A DNA stretch of 64,000 nt, from NCBI GenBank assembly GCA_003241055.1, contig QFOD01000004.1, positions 1 to 64,000 on the forward strand. Direction: 5' to 3'. The position numbers were made by a program, and so were the translations under genes. Under the pieces are notes generated by a model, which did not search any database, was not told the DNA's origin, and saw nothing but the letters and a program-made list of their open reading frames with translations. Positions 33,215-41,832 of the stretch are shown piece by piece (position 1 is the stretch's first letter; each line of letters begins with the position of its first letter). This DNA is from Roseateles depolymerans (lineage in GTDB: Bacteria; Pseudomonadota; Gammaproteobacteria; Burkholderiales; Burkholderiaceae_C).

Positions 33215-35008
33215 ATGCGTACCTGCTATGCCGGCCAAGTCAGCGAGAAGCTGCTCGACCAGACCGTGACCCTGATGGGCTGGGCCCATCGCCGCCGTGA
33301 CCACGGCGGCGTCATCTTCATCGACCTGCGTGACCGTGAAGGCCTGGTGCAGGTCGTCTGCGACCCCGACCGCGCCGACATGTTCAAGGTGGCGGAAGAG
33401 GTTCGCAATGAGTTCTGCCTGAAGATCGCCGGCAAGGTGCGCGGCCGCCCGGCCGGCACCGAGAACGCCAACCTGGTGTCCGGCAAGGTCGAGATCCTGT
33501 GCCACGAGATCGAGGTGCTGAACCCCTCCGTCACGCCGCCGTTCCAGCTGGACGACGACAACCTGTCCGAGACGACCCGCCTCACGCACCGCGTGCTGGA
33601 CCTGCGTCGCCCCTACATGCAGAACAACCTGATGCTGCGCTACCGCGTGGCGATGGAAGTCCGCAAGTTCCTGGACGAACACGGCTTCGTCGACATCGAG
33701 ACGCCGATGCTCACCAAGAGCACGCCGGAAGGCGCGCGCGACTACCTCGTGCCCAGCCGCGTGCACGACGGCCACTTCTTCGCGCTGCCGCAGTCGCCCC
33801 AGCTGTTCAAGCAGCTGCTGATGGTGGCGGGCTTCGACCGCTACTACCAGATCACCAAGTGCTTCCGTGACGAGGACCTGCGCGCCGACCGCCAGCCCGA
33901 GTTCACGCAGATCGATATCGAGACCTCCTTCCTGACCGAGGAAGAGATCCGCTCGATGTTCGAGGGCATGATCCGCCACGTCTTCCGCAAGGCGCTGAAT
34001 GTCGAGCTGGGCGACTACCCGGTGATGAAGTACGCGGAGGCCATGCACCGTTTCGGCTCCGACAAGCCCGACCTGCGCGTCAAGCTCGAGTTCACCGAAC
34101 TGACCGACGCGATGACCACGGTGGACTTCAAGGTCTTCAGCGGCCCGGCCACCACGCCGGGCGGTCGCGTCGTCGCGCTGCGTGTGCCCAAGGGCGCCGC
34201 GATGAGTCGTGGCGAGATCGACGCCTACACGGAGTTCGTCAAGATCTACGGCGCCAAGGGCCTGGCCTGGATCAAGGTCAACGAGGTGGCCAAGGGCCGC
34301 GAGGGCCTGCAGTCGCCCATCGTCAAGAACCTGCACGACGAGGCCGTCGCCGAGATTCTCAAGCGCACCGGCGCCCAGGACGGCGACCTGCTGTTCTTCG
34401 GCGCGGACAAGGCCAAGGTCGTCAACGACGCCATCGGCGCGCTGCGCCTGAAGGTGGGCCACAGCGAGTTCGGCAAGGCCAACGGCCTGTTCGAAGACCG
34501 CTGGGCGCCGCTGTGGGTGGTCGACTTCCCGATGTTCGAGCACGACGAGGAGAACAACCGCTGGGCGGCCGTTCACCATCCGTTCACGGCGCCGAAGGAC
34601 GGTCACGAGGACCTGATGGTCAGCGACCCGGGCAAGTGCATTGCCAAGGCCTACGACATGGTGCTGAACGGCTGGGAACTGGGCGGTGGCTCGGTGCGTA
34701 TCCACCGCGCCGAGGTGCAGGCCAAGGTCTTCGCCGCGCTGAACATCAGCGAGGAAGACCAGCGCATCAAGTTCGGCTTCCTGCTGGACGCGCTGCAGTA
34801 CGGCGCGCCTCCGCACGGTGGTCTGGCCTTCGGCCTGGACCGCATCGTCACGATGATGACCAAGGCCGAGTCCATCCGCGACGTGATCGCCTTCCCCAAG
34901 ACCCAGCGCGCCCAGTGCCTGCTGACCGGCGCGCCGTCGCTGGTGGACGAGAAGCAGCTGCGCGAGCTGCACATCCGCCTGCGCAACGCCCAGCCGGCCG
35001 CGCAGTAA
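33215..35008 (+). CDS. aspS: Aspartyl-tRNA synthetase, probably non-discriminating
   Basis: 597 residues from ATG 33215 with a GGAGAA site. The OB-fold anticodon domain begins RTCYAGQVSEKLLDQTVTLM. Class II motifs are present: motif 2 FRDEDLRADRQPEFTQIDIE, motif 3 GLAFGLDRIVTMM, with a bacterial insertion (GAD) domain between. Residue 30 is His in HRRRDHGGVIFIDL, where discriminating enzymes such as E. coli have Leu. His here is known from non-discriminating enzymes that also charge tRNA-Asn with Asp for GatCAB correction. That implies Asn-tRNA formation by transamidation, as inference. A clear terminator follows. Confidence 0.96.
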   Translation: MRTCYAGQVSEKLLDQTVTLMGWAHRRRDHGGVIFIDLRDREGLVQVVCDPDRADMFKVAEEVRNEFCLKIAGKVRGRPAGTENANLVSGKVEILCHEIEVLNPSVTPPFQLDDDNLSETTRLTHRVLDLRRPYMQNNLMLRYRVAMEVRKFLDEHGFVDIETPMLTKSTPEGARDYLVPSRVHDGHFFALPQSPQLFKQLLMVAGFDRYYQITKCFRDEDLRADRQPEFTQIDIETSFLTEEEIRSMFEGMIRHVFRKALNVELGDYPVMKYAEAMHRFGSDKPDLRVKLEFTELTDAMTTVDFKVFSGPATTPGGRVVALRVPKGAAMSRGEIDAYTEFVKIYGAKGLAWIKVNEVAKGREGLQSPIVKNLHDEAVAEILKRTGAQDGDLLFFGADKAKVVNDAIGALRLKVGHSEFGKANGLFEDRWAPLWVVDFPMFEHDEENNRWAAVHHPFTAPKDGHEDLMVSDPGKCIAKAYDMVLNGWELGGGSVRIHRAEVQAKVFAALNISEEDQRIKFGFLLDALQYGAPPHGGLAFGLDRIVTMMTKAESIRDVIAFPKTQRAQCLLTGAPSLVDEKQLRELHIRLRNAQPAAQ

Positions 35009-35037
35009 GCGTCAGGGCGCCCCAGGGCCCCGGACAC

Positions 35038-35060
35038 AGCCCCGCTTTGGCGGGGCTTTT
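35038..35060 (+). terminator. Rho-independent terminator after aspS
   Basis: An 8-bp stem (AGCCCCGC with GCGGGGCT) with a TTTG loop runs directly into a four-T tract, 30 bases after the aspS stop. This is a textbook intrinsic terminator. Confidence 0.85.
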
Positions 35061-35154
35061 CATGCCCGTGCGGCGGTATTTGTGCCCTGATCGCCGGGGC
35101 CGGCACGCCGTGTGGCGAGGCAGACTCGCGCGTCCTTCCATCGAGGTGATGCGC

Positions 35155-35970
35155 ATGTCCTTCCGTTGTGTCCCGACCCCGGCGTTTGTCGCGCTGCTGC
35201 TGCCGGCCCTGCTGCTCGCCGGCTGCGGCAAGTCCTCCACCTCGCTGGGGGAGGGCGGCTCGGTGATCAGCGGCTCGGCCGGCCCGGCAGGCGCGCACAG
35301 CGCCAGTCGCGAACTCGTCAAATGCGATGCGCCGGTGGCGACGCTGGCGCTGGTCGAGAACCCGAACGGCTACGCCTACTCCAGCAGCTATCACCTGCCG
35401 TCCAGCCCGGTGCCGCTGGTGCGGCTGCTGGCCCAGCAGAGCGGGTGCTTCCGCGTCGTGGACCGTGCCGCCGGCCTCAAGGCCACCATCCGCGAGCAGG
35501 AGCTCAAGGAGGCCGGCATCCTGCGCCAGCAGGGCAACACGGTAGCCAAGGGCAAGGGCTACGAGGCCCAGTACAGCCTGACGCCCAGCCTGAGCTTCAG
35601 CGAGCAGGACGCCGGGCGCCAGATCGGCGGCATCCTGCAGGCCATTCCCTACCTGAACAAGCTGGTGGGGGCGGCCGAGCAGGTCAAGCTCAAGCAGGCA
35701 CAGGCCGCGCTGCTGCTGACCGACAACGAGACCACCGAGCAGGTCGCGGCCGCCACCGGGTCGGTGGAGGTAGCCGATCTCGGTGTGGGTGGTGCCGTGC
35801 TGGGCAAGCTGGGTGGTGCCGCGGGGGCCGGCTGGAGCAATTCCAACGAGGGCAAGGTCATCGCCGCGGCCTTCCTGGATGCCCACAACCAGCTGGTGGC
35901 GCAGGTGCGCGAACTCGCGGCCCGCGAGCTGCCGCCGGCGGTCGCCACGCGCAAGACCCGGGGCGGCTGA
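35155..35970 (+). CDS. CsgG/HfaB-like lipoprotein
   Basis: 271 residues from ATG 35155, with GAGGTGAT upstream; an ATG at 35149 lies inside that site and is less likely. The signal peptide ends in the lipobox LLAGC, so it is a lipoprotein. The mature part has LVRLLAQQSGCFRVVDRAA and EQELKEAGILRQQGNTVAKG, then a long Ala/Gly-rich segment (GVGGAVLGKLGGAAGAG). This is the pattern of CsgG/HfaB-type outer-membrane secretion or anchoring lipoproteins. Curli-like subunit genes are not in the window, so the partner is unknown. It sits between the aspS terminator and nudB. Confidence 0.68.
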   Translation: MSFRCVPTPAFVALLLPALLLAGCGKSSTSLGEGGSVISGSAGPAGAHSASRELVKCDAPVATLALVENPNGYAYSSSYHLPSSPVPLVRLLAQQSGCFRVVDRAAGLKATIREQELKEAGILRQQGNTVAKGKGYEAQYSLTPSLSFSEQDAGRQIGGILQAIPYLNKLVGAAEQVKLKQAQAALLLTDNETTEQVAAATGSVEVADLGVGGAVLGKLGGAAGAGWSNSNEGKVIAAAFLDAHNQLVAQVRELAARELPPAVATRKTRGG

Positions 35971-36012
35971 GGCCCGGGCGGCGGCCGGGGAGGGCGCGGC
36001 TATGCTTGCGCC

Positions 36013-36492
36013 ATGCAGTCGGCCAAGCCCTACAAGATTCCCGAATCGGTCCTCGTCGTCATCCATACGCCCGATCTGCAGGTGCTGCTGATCGAGCGGG
36101 CCGACCACCCCGGCTACTGGCAGAGCGTCACGGGCTCGCTCGATGCGCCCGATGAGCCACCGGCCCAGACCGCCCGGCGCGAGGTGCTGGAGGAAACCGG
36201 CTTTGATGTCGACGCGCTGGGCGGCGTGCTGAGCGACTGGCAGCTGGCCAATGTCTACGAGATCTACCCGCACTGGCGGCACCGCTACGCCCCCGGCGTC
36301 ACACGCAATACCGAGCATGTGTTCGGCCTGCTGCTGCCGGAGGCGCTGACGCCGCGCCTGGCACCGCGCGAGCACCTGGCCTGGCAGTGGCTGCCCTGGC
36401 AGCAGGCGGCGGACCGCTGCTTCTCGCCGTCCAACGCCGAGGCCGTGCTGCAGCTGCCGCGCTTCACGGCGGCCGGCCTGGGAGTGGCCTGA
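36013..36492 (+). CDS. nudB: Dihydroneopterin triphosphate diphosphatase (Nudix)
   Basis: 159 residues. The Nudix box is GSLDAPDEPPAQTARREV followed by LEETGF; it has one extra residue between the Gly and the REV compared with the canonical spacing, as seen in some Burkholderiales relatives. VLVVIHTPDLQVLLIERADH and QSVTGS precede it. It removes pyrophosphate from dihydroneopterin triphosphate in folate synthesis. The stop overlaps the next gene start (TGATG). Gene order with the endonuclease-like gene and clsB is typical of the group. Confidence 0.88.
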   Translation: MQSAKPYKIPESVLVVIHTPDLQVLLIERADHPGYWQSVTGSLDAPDEPPAQTARREVLEETGFDVDALGGVLSDWQLANVYEIYPHWRHRYAPGVTRNTEHVFGLLLPEALTPRLAPREHLAWQWLPWQQAADRCFSPSNAEAVLQLPRFTAAGLGVA

Positions 36493-37295
36493 TGACGGCG
36501 CTGCGCTCGCTGACGCCGCACGGGCCCGGCACGGTCCTGCGTGTGGCCACCTACAACATCCACAAGGGCGTGCGCGGCATGGGCCCGGCCAAGCGTCTGG
36601 AGATCCACAACCTGCAGATGGGCGTGCAGGCGCTCGACGCCGACCTGGTGTGCCTGCAGGAGGTACGCCACTTCCACCACCGCGATGCGGCCCAGTTCGA
36701 CCACACCTGGTTCGGCTGGCCCGACCAGGGTCAGGCCGAGTTCCTGGCACCGGACGGCTACGAGGTGGCCTACCGAACCAATGCGGTGACCAAGTACGGC
36801 GAGCATGGCAACGCGCTGCTGTCGCGTTTTCCCATCGGCCATGTGGGGCACCACGACGTGTCCGATCACGCGTTCGAACAGCGCGGGCTGCTGCATGTGC
36901 CCGTGCGCTGGCAGGGCGTGGACGTGCATGTCGTCGTGGCCCATCTGGGCCTGATCCACGCCAGCCGGGTGCGCCAGGTGGAGCGCCTGGCCGGCTTCGT
37001 GCGCGAGCACGTGCCAGACGGCGCGCCCGTGCTGGTGGCCGGCGACTTCAACGACTGGGGCGAGCGCCTGGACCTGCCCATGCGGGCCCACGGCCTGCAA
37101 CGGGCCAGCGCGCCGCACGGCCAGGGCTGGGTGCGGCAGCGGGCCGCCACCTTCCCGTCGCGGCTGCCGGTGTTCACGCTGGACCGGGTCTACACCCGCG
37201 GGCTGCAGTGCACCGGCGTGCAGGTGCCACGCGGGCCGGTCTGGGCCCGCATGTCCGACCACCTGCCGCTGCTGGTGGACCTGGTGCTGGCATGA
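36492..37295 (+). CDS. Endonuclease/exonuclease/phosphatase family protein
   Basis: 267 residues from ATG 36492. The EEP-fold motifs are VATYNIHKGVRG, VCLQEVRHF (metal-binding Glu), VVVAHLGLIHASRVRQVERL, VLVAGDFNDW and MSDHLPLLVDL (catalytic Asp-His). It is a DNase I-like hydrolase of unknown substrate that in many betaproteobacteria precedes clsB. A role in phospholipid or nucleic acid hydrolysis is possible; the sequence does not decide. Confidence 0.88.
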   Translation: MTALRSLTPHGPGTVLRVATYNIHKGVRGMGPAKRLEIHNLQMGVQALDADLVCLQEVRHFHHRDAAQFDHTWFGWPDQGQAEFLAPDGYEVAYRTNAVTKYGEHGNALLSRFPIGHVGHHDVSDHAFEQRGLLHVPVRWQGVDVHVVVAHLGLIHASRVRQVERLAGFVREHVPDGAPVLVAGDFNDWGERLDLPMRAHGLQRASAPHGQGWVRQRAATFPSRLPVFTLDRVYTRGLQCTGVQVPRGPVWARMSDHLPLLVDLVLA

Positions 37296-37320
37296 GCGGG
37301 GTCAGGGCTTGAGGCGGCGC

Positions 37321-38565
37321 ATGCGGCCCGCGCCGGCCGGCGACGACGACGCCGGCTTCGTCGGCGGCAACCAGGTTGAGCTGCTGCGCGGCGGGGACGA
37401 GCTCTTCCCGCGCATGCTGGCCGCCATCGAGTCGGCCCACAGCGAGGTCTGGCTGGCCACCTACATCTTCCACCACGACGCCACCGCGCTGGCGCTGGCC
37501 GATGCGCTGCGCACGGCCGACCGGCGCGGCGTGCGCGTGCGCCTGGTGGTGGACGGCTTCGGCAGCAAGGCCAGCCTGGCCGCGCTGCAGCAGCGGCTGG
37601 CCGGCAGCGGCGTGGCGCTGGCCGTGTTCCGGCCGCTGGACCGCTGGTGGCGCTGGCTGCAGCCCAGCCAGCTGCGCCGTCTGCACCAGAAGCTCTGCGT
37701 GGTGGACGCCGAGGTGGCGTTCGTCGGCGGCATCAACGTCATCGGCGACCGGCTCGACATCCACCATGGCGTGACGGAGCAGCCGCGGCTGGACTTTGCC
37801 GTGGCGCTGCGCGGCCCGCTGGTGGCCGGGGTCGATGCCGGCCTGCGGGCCATCTGGTCGCGGGCCTGGCTGGGGCGCGAATTCGACGATGCGCTGCTGG
37901 ACTACGTGCCGCTGCAGCGCCGCTGGCGGCGCTGGTGGCGCCAGCTGTGGTGGGGGCCGGAGCGCCTGCCGCACCGCGTGCCGGCCATGGAGCCCGTGTG
38001 CGCGGCCTTCGTGATGCGCGACAACCTGCGCCGCCGCCGCACCATCGAGCATGCCTACGTCGACGCGATCCGCTCGGCGCGGGAGCAGGTGGATCTGGTC
38101 TGTCCGTATTTCTACCCGGGCCAGCGCATCCGCGGTGCGCTGCGTCATGCCGCGGACCGCGGCGTGCGGGTGCGCCTGCTGCTGCAGGGCAAGGTGGACT
38201 ACCGGCTGGCCGGCTGGGCCGCCGAGGCCTTGTACGCCGAGCTGCTGGCCCATGGCGTGGAGATCTACGAGTACACGCCCGCGTTCCTGCATGCCAAGGT
38301 GGCCGTGGTGGATGGGCGCTGGGCCACCGTGGGCAGCTCCAACATCGACCCGCTGTCGCTGCTGGTGAACCTGGAGGCCAATGTGGTGGTGCACGACCGC
38401 CCCTTCGCGGCGGCGCTGGAGGCCGAGATCGTCACGGCGCTGGAGGCGTCCACCCTCGTGAGCCAGGCCGACAACCGCGGCTGGCGCAGCCTGCTGCACC
38501 GTGCGGCGGTGGCGTGGTTTGCCTATGTGTTTCTGCGGGTGGCGGGGGCGGCGGGGCGCTACTGA
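37321..38565 (+). CDS. clsB: Cardiolipin synthase ClsB-like phospholipase D protein
   Basis: 414 residues from ATG 37321, close to the length of E. coli ClsB; a TTG at 37309 is also possible. Two HKD motifs are present: LHQKLCVVD beginning at H122 and LHAKVAVVD beginning at H324, each followed by the usual Gly/Ser-rich turn (FVGGINVIG, TVGSSNIDPL). It condenses phosphatidyl groups to make cardiolipin at the inner membrane. It lies 25 bp after the endonuclease-like gene and converges on hutH. Confidence 0.9.
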   Translation: MRPAPAGDDDAGFVGGNQVELLRGGDELFPRMLAAIESAHSEVWLATYIFHHDATALALADALRTADRRGVRVRLVVDGFGSKASLAALQQRLAGSGVALAVFRPLDRWWRWLQPSQLRRLHQKLCVVDAEVAFVGGINVIGDRLDIHHGVTEQPRLDFAVALRGPLVAGVDAGLRAIWSRAWLGREFDDALLDYVPLQRRWRRWWRQLWWGPERLPHRVPAMEPVCAAFVMRDNLRRRRTIEHAYVDAIRSAREQVDLVCPYFYPGQRIRGALRHAADRGVRVRLLLQGKVDYRLAGWAAEALYAELLAHGVEIYEYTPAFLHAKVAVVDGRWATVGSSNIDPLSLLVNLEANVVVHDRPFAAALEAEIVTALEASTLVSQADNRGWRSLLHRAAVAWFAYVFLRVAGAAGRY

Positions 38566-38582
38566 GCCGGCCCCGCCCGCGC

Positions 38583-40088
38583 TCAGGCGGCCAGTGAGGG
38601 CGCCCCGGGTGCGGCCAGCACGCCCGCCTGCACGAGGCCGGTGGCGCGTTCGATGTCGGGTGCCAGGTAGTGGTCGGCCGGCATGCTGGCGCAGTGCTGG
38701 CGCAGCGTCGCGTACAGGGTCTCCACCGGCTCCGAGCTGGTCAGCGGGCGCAGGAAGTCTATGCCCTGGGCCGCGGCCAGCAGCTCGATGGCGACGATGT
38801 GGGCCGTGTTGTCGATCATGGTGTGCAGGCGCCGCGCCGCGAAGGTGGCCATGGAGACGTGGTCTTCCTGGTTGGCGCTGGTGGGCAGGCTGTCCACGCT
38901 GGCCGGGTGGGCCAGGCTCTTGTTCTCGCTGGCCAGAGCGGCGGCCGTCACGTGGGCGATCATGAAGCCGCTGTGCAGGCCGGCGTCGGCGGTCAGGAAG
39001 GGCGGCAACCGCGAGATGCCGGGGTCGATCAGCATCGCGATGCGGCGCTCCGCGATGGCGCCCACCTCGGCGATGGCCAGCGCGAGGTTGTCGGCCGCGA
39101 AGGCCACCGGTTCGGCGTGGAAGTTGCCGCCGCTGATCATGGTGTCTTCAAAGACCAGCGGGTTGTCCGTCACCGCATTGGCCTCGCGCAGCAGCACCTG
39201 GGCCACGTGGCGGGCCTGGTCCAGCGCGGCGCCCATCACCTGGGGCTGGCAGCGCAGGCAGTAGGGGTCCTGCACCCGCTCGTCGCCTTCGCGGTGGCTG
39301 GCGCGTATCGCGCTGCCCTCGGCCAGTGCGCGGTAGATGGCCGCCACCTCGATCTGGCCCGGCTGGCCGCGCACCGCGTGGATGCGCGCATCAAACGGCC
39401 CGTCGGAGCCGCGCGCGGCGTCCAGCGTCATCGCGCCGCTGGCCAGCGCGGTGGCGAAGAGGCCCTCGAAGCGGATCAGCGCATGCAGCGCGAGCGCGGT
39501 GCTGGCCTGCGTGCCGTTGATGAGGGCCAGGCCCTCCTTGGCGGCCAGCGTCAGTGGTGCCAGGCCCAGGCGGGCCAGTTCGTCGGCGGCGGGCGCGCGT
39601 TGGCCGTCCACCAGCGCCTCGCCTTCGCCCATCAGCGCCAGCGTCAGGTGGGCCAGCGGGGCCAGGTCGCCACTGGCGCCCACCGAGCCCTTTTCGGGCA
39701 CATAGGGCACGAAGCCGGCGTTGAGCGCGTCCAGCAGCGACTGCACCACCACGGGCCGCACGCCCGAGTAGCCGCGCGCCAGGCTGCCGGCCTTGGTGGC
39801 CAGCATCAGGCGCACGACCTCCGGGCTCATCGGTGCGCCCACGCCCACCGCGTGGCTGCGGATCAGGTTGAGCTGCAGCGCCGCCAGCTGGTCCTTGGCG
39901 ATGCGGGTGCTGGCCAGCTTGCCGAAGCCGGTGTTCACGCCGTAGACCGGCGCGTCGCCCGCGGCGGCCGCGGCCACCAGCGCGGCGCTGGCGTCCACCG
40001 GCGCCCAGTCGTTCAGCTCCAGCGTGCTGCGGCCGGCGGCGATGTCGGCCAGCTGGGCCAGGGTCAGGTGTCCAGGGGTGAGCTTCAT
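38583..40088 (-). CDS. hutH: Histidine ammonia-lyase
   Basis: 501 residues from ATG 40088 (ATGA overlap with hutU). The MIO cofactor is formed from A138-S139-G140 in GSVGASGDLAPLAH, and GVNTGFGKLAS near residue 50 and GNFHAEPVAFAADNLALAIA are characteristic. It deaminates histidine to urocanate, the first step of histidine degradation. Its product feeds HutU, encoded just upstream. Length is normal. The stop lies 17 bp from the convergent clsB stop. Confidence 0.97.
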   Translation of the reverse strand: MKLTPGHLTLAQLADIAAGRSTLELNDWAPVDASAALVAAAAAGDAPVYGVNTGFGKLASTRIAKDQLAALQLNLIRSHAVGVGAPMSPEVVRLMLATKAGSLARGYSGVRPVVVQSLLDALNAGFVPYVPEKGSVGASGDLAPLAHLTLALMGEGEALVDGQRAPAADELARLGLAPLTLAAKEGLALINGTQASTALALHALIRFEGLFATALASGAMTLDAARGSDGPFDARIHAVRGQPGQIEVAAIYRALAEGSAIRASHREGDERVQDPYCLRCQPQVMGAALDQARHVAQVLLREANAVTDNPLVFEDTMISGGNFHAEPVAFAADNLALAIAEVGAIAERRIAMLIDPGISRLPPFLTADAGLHSGFMIAHVTAAALASENKSLAHPASVDSLPTSANQEDHVSMATFAARRLHTMIDNTAHIVAIELLAAAQGIDFLRPLTSSEPVETLYATLRQHCASMPADHYLAPDIERATGLVQAGVLAAPGAPSLAA

Positions 40089-41773
40089 AGCGAGGGCAGG
40101 TTCAGATGGTTCTTGCGGGCGCAGGCGACCGCCGCGTCGTAGCCCGCATCGGCATGGCGCATCACGCCGCTGGCGGGATCGTTCCAAAGCACGCGCTCCA
40201 GGCGCCGGGCGGCGGCCTCGGTGCCGTCGGCCACGATGACCACGCCGCTGTGCTGCGAATAGCCCATGCCCACGCCGCCACCGTGGTGCAGGCTCACCCA
40301 GGTGGCGCCGCCGGCGGTGTTCAGCAGCGCGTTCAGCAGCGGCCAGTCGGAGACCGCGTCGCTGCCGTCCTGCATGGCCTCGGTTTCGCGGTTGGGGCTG
40401 GCGACGGAGCCGCAGTCGAGATGGTCGCGGCCGATCACGATGGGCCCTTTCAGTTCGCCGCTCTTCACCATCTCGTTGAAGGCCAGGCCGGCCAGGTGGC
40501 GCTGGCCCAGGCCCAGCCAGCAGATGCGTGCCGGCAGGCCCTGGAAGGCGATGCGCTCGCCCGCCATGTCCAGCCAGCGGTGCACGCGGGCCTCGTCGGG
40601 GAAAAGCTGCTTGATTTTCGCGTCGGTCCTGCGGATGTCTTCCGGGTCGCCCGACAGCGCCACCCAGCGGAAGGGCCCGCGGCCCTCGCAGAACTGCGGC
40701 CGCACATAGGCGGGCACGAAGCCGGGGAAGTCGAAGGCGTTCGCCACCCCCTGGTCCTTGGCGACCTGGCGGATGTTGTTGCCGTAGTCCACGGTCGGCA
40801 CGCCCAGCGCCTGGAAGTCCAGCATGGCCTGCACGTGCAACGCGCAGCCCTGGGCGGCGGCGGCCTTGAGCGTCGCATGCTGGGCCGGGTCGGCGGCCGC
40901 GGCCTTCCATTGCTCGACCGTCCAGCCGGCCGGCAGATAGCCGTTGATGAGGTCGTGTGCGGAGGTCTGGTCGGTGACGATGTGCGGCTGCGGCGCCGTG
41001 CCGGCCCGGACGCGCCGCACCAGCTCGGGCAGCAGCTCGGCCGCGTTGCCGCGCAGCGCGATGGAAACGGCGCGGCCCTCGGCGGTGTAGCGGCGCAGGC
41101 GCTCGATCGCGTCGTCCAGGTCGGCGGCCTGCTCGTCCACGTAGCGGGTCTTGAGGCGGAAGTCGATGCGCGACTGCTGGCATTCGATCGTCAGCGAGCA
41201 AAAGCCCGCGAAGCTGGCCGCCAGCGGCTGGGCGCCGCCCATGCCGCCCAGACCGGCCGTCAGCACCCATTTGCCGCGGGCGACGCCGCCATAGTGCTGG
41301 CGCGCGGCCTCGGCGAAGGTCTCGTAGGTGCCCTGCACGATGCCCTGGGTGCCGATGTAGATCCAGCTGCCGGCCGTCATCTGGCCGTACATCATCAGCC
41401 CTTGCCGGTCCAGCTCGTTGAAGTGCTCCCAGGTGGCCCAGTGCGGCACCAGGTTGGAGTTGGCCAGCAGCACGCGCGGCGCGTCCGCATGGGTGCGGAA
41501 CACGCCCACCGGCTTGCCGCTCTGCACCAGCAGGGTCTCGTCGTCGCCCAGGGTGCGCAGCGTGGCCAGGATGCGGTCGAAGGCCTCCCAGTTGCGCGCG
41601 GCCTTGCCGATGCCGCCGTACACCACCAGCTCGGCCGGGTTCTCGGCCACGGCGGGGTCGAGGTTGTTCTGGATCATGCGGTAGGCGGCCTCGGTCAGCC
41701 AGCTGCGGCAGTGCAGCGTGGAGCCTGTCGGCGCGCGCACGACGCGCGGCGTGGAAGACGAGGGGGCGCTCAT
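40085..41773 (-). CDS. hutU: Urocanate hydratase
   Basis: 562 residues from ATG 41773, which has a GCAGGAGAT ribosome site; a TTG at 41788 is within that site. Motifs include QNNLDPAVAENPAELVVYGG, TAGLGGMGGAQPLAASFAG, and GRDHLDCGSVASPNRETEAM. It hydrates urocanate to 4-imidazolone-5-propionate, using NAD as a bound cofactor. It is the first gene of the hutU-hutH operon that diverges from hutC. Length and motifs are standard. Confidence 0.97.
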   Translation of the reverse strand: MSAPSSSTPRVVRAPTGSTLHCRSWLTEAAYRMIQNNLDPAVAENPAELVVYGGIGKAARNWEAFDRILATLRTLGDDETLLVQSGKPVGVFRTHADAPRVLLANSNLVPHWATWEHFNELDRQGLMMYGQMTAGSWIYIGTQGIVQGTYETFAEAARQHYGGVARGKWVLTAGLGGMGGAQPLAASFAGFCSLTIECQQSRIDFRLKTRYVDEQAADLDDAIERLRRYTAEGRAVSIALRGNAAELLPELVRRVRAGTAPQPHIVTDQTSAHDLINGYLPAGWTVEQWKAAAADPAQHATLKAAAAQGCALHVQAMLDFQALGVPTVDYGNNIRQVAKDQGVANAFDFPGFVPAYVRPQFCEGRGPFRWVALSGDPEDIRRTDAKIKQLFPDEARVHRWLDMAGERIAFQGLPARICWLGLGQRHLAGLAFNEMVKSGELKGPIVIGRDHLDCGSVASPNRETEAMQDGSDAVSDWPLLNALLNTAGGATWVSLHHGGGVGMGYSQHSGVVIVADGTEAAARRLERVLWNDPASGVMRHADAGYDAAVACARKNHLNLPSL

Positions 41774-41801
41774 GATGATCTCCTGCAAGGGTGGGCGGAC
41801 T

Positions 41802-41831
41802 CTAGTTGTCTATACAAGCAAGGTCAACTAG
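41802..41831. promoter_or_regulatory. Likely HutC operator in the hutU/hutC gap
   Basis: The 59-bp gap between the hutU and hutC starts holds a near-palindrome TTGTCTATACAAG (41806-41818), similar to the TGTA-N2-TACA core bound by HutC repressors. It is nested in an outer 7-bp inverted repeat CTAGTTG (41802-41808) and CAACTAG (41825-41831). Binding here would control both divergent hut operons; relief by urocanate is known for the family. The site call is inference from position and symmetry. Confidence 0.6.
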
Positions 41832-41832
41832 C

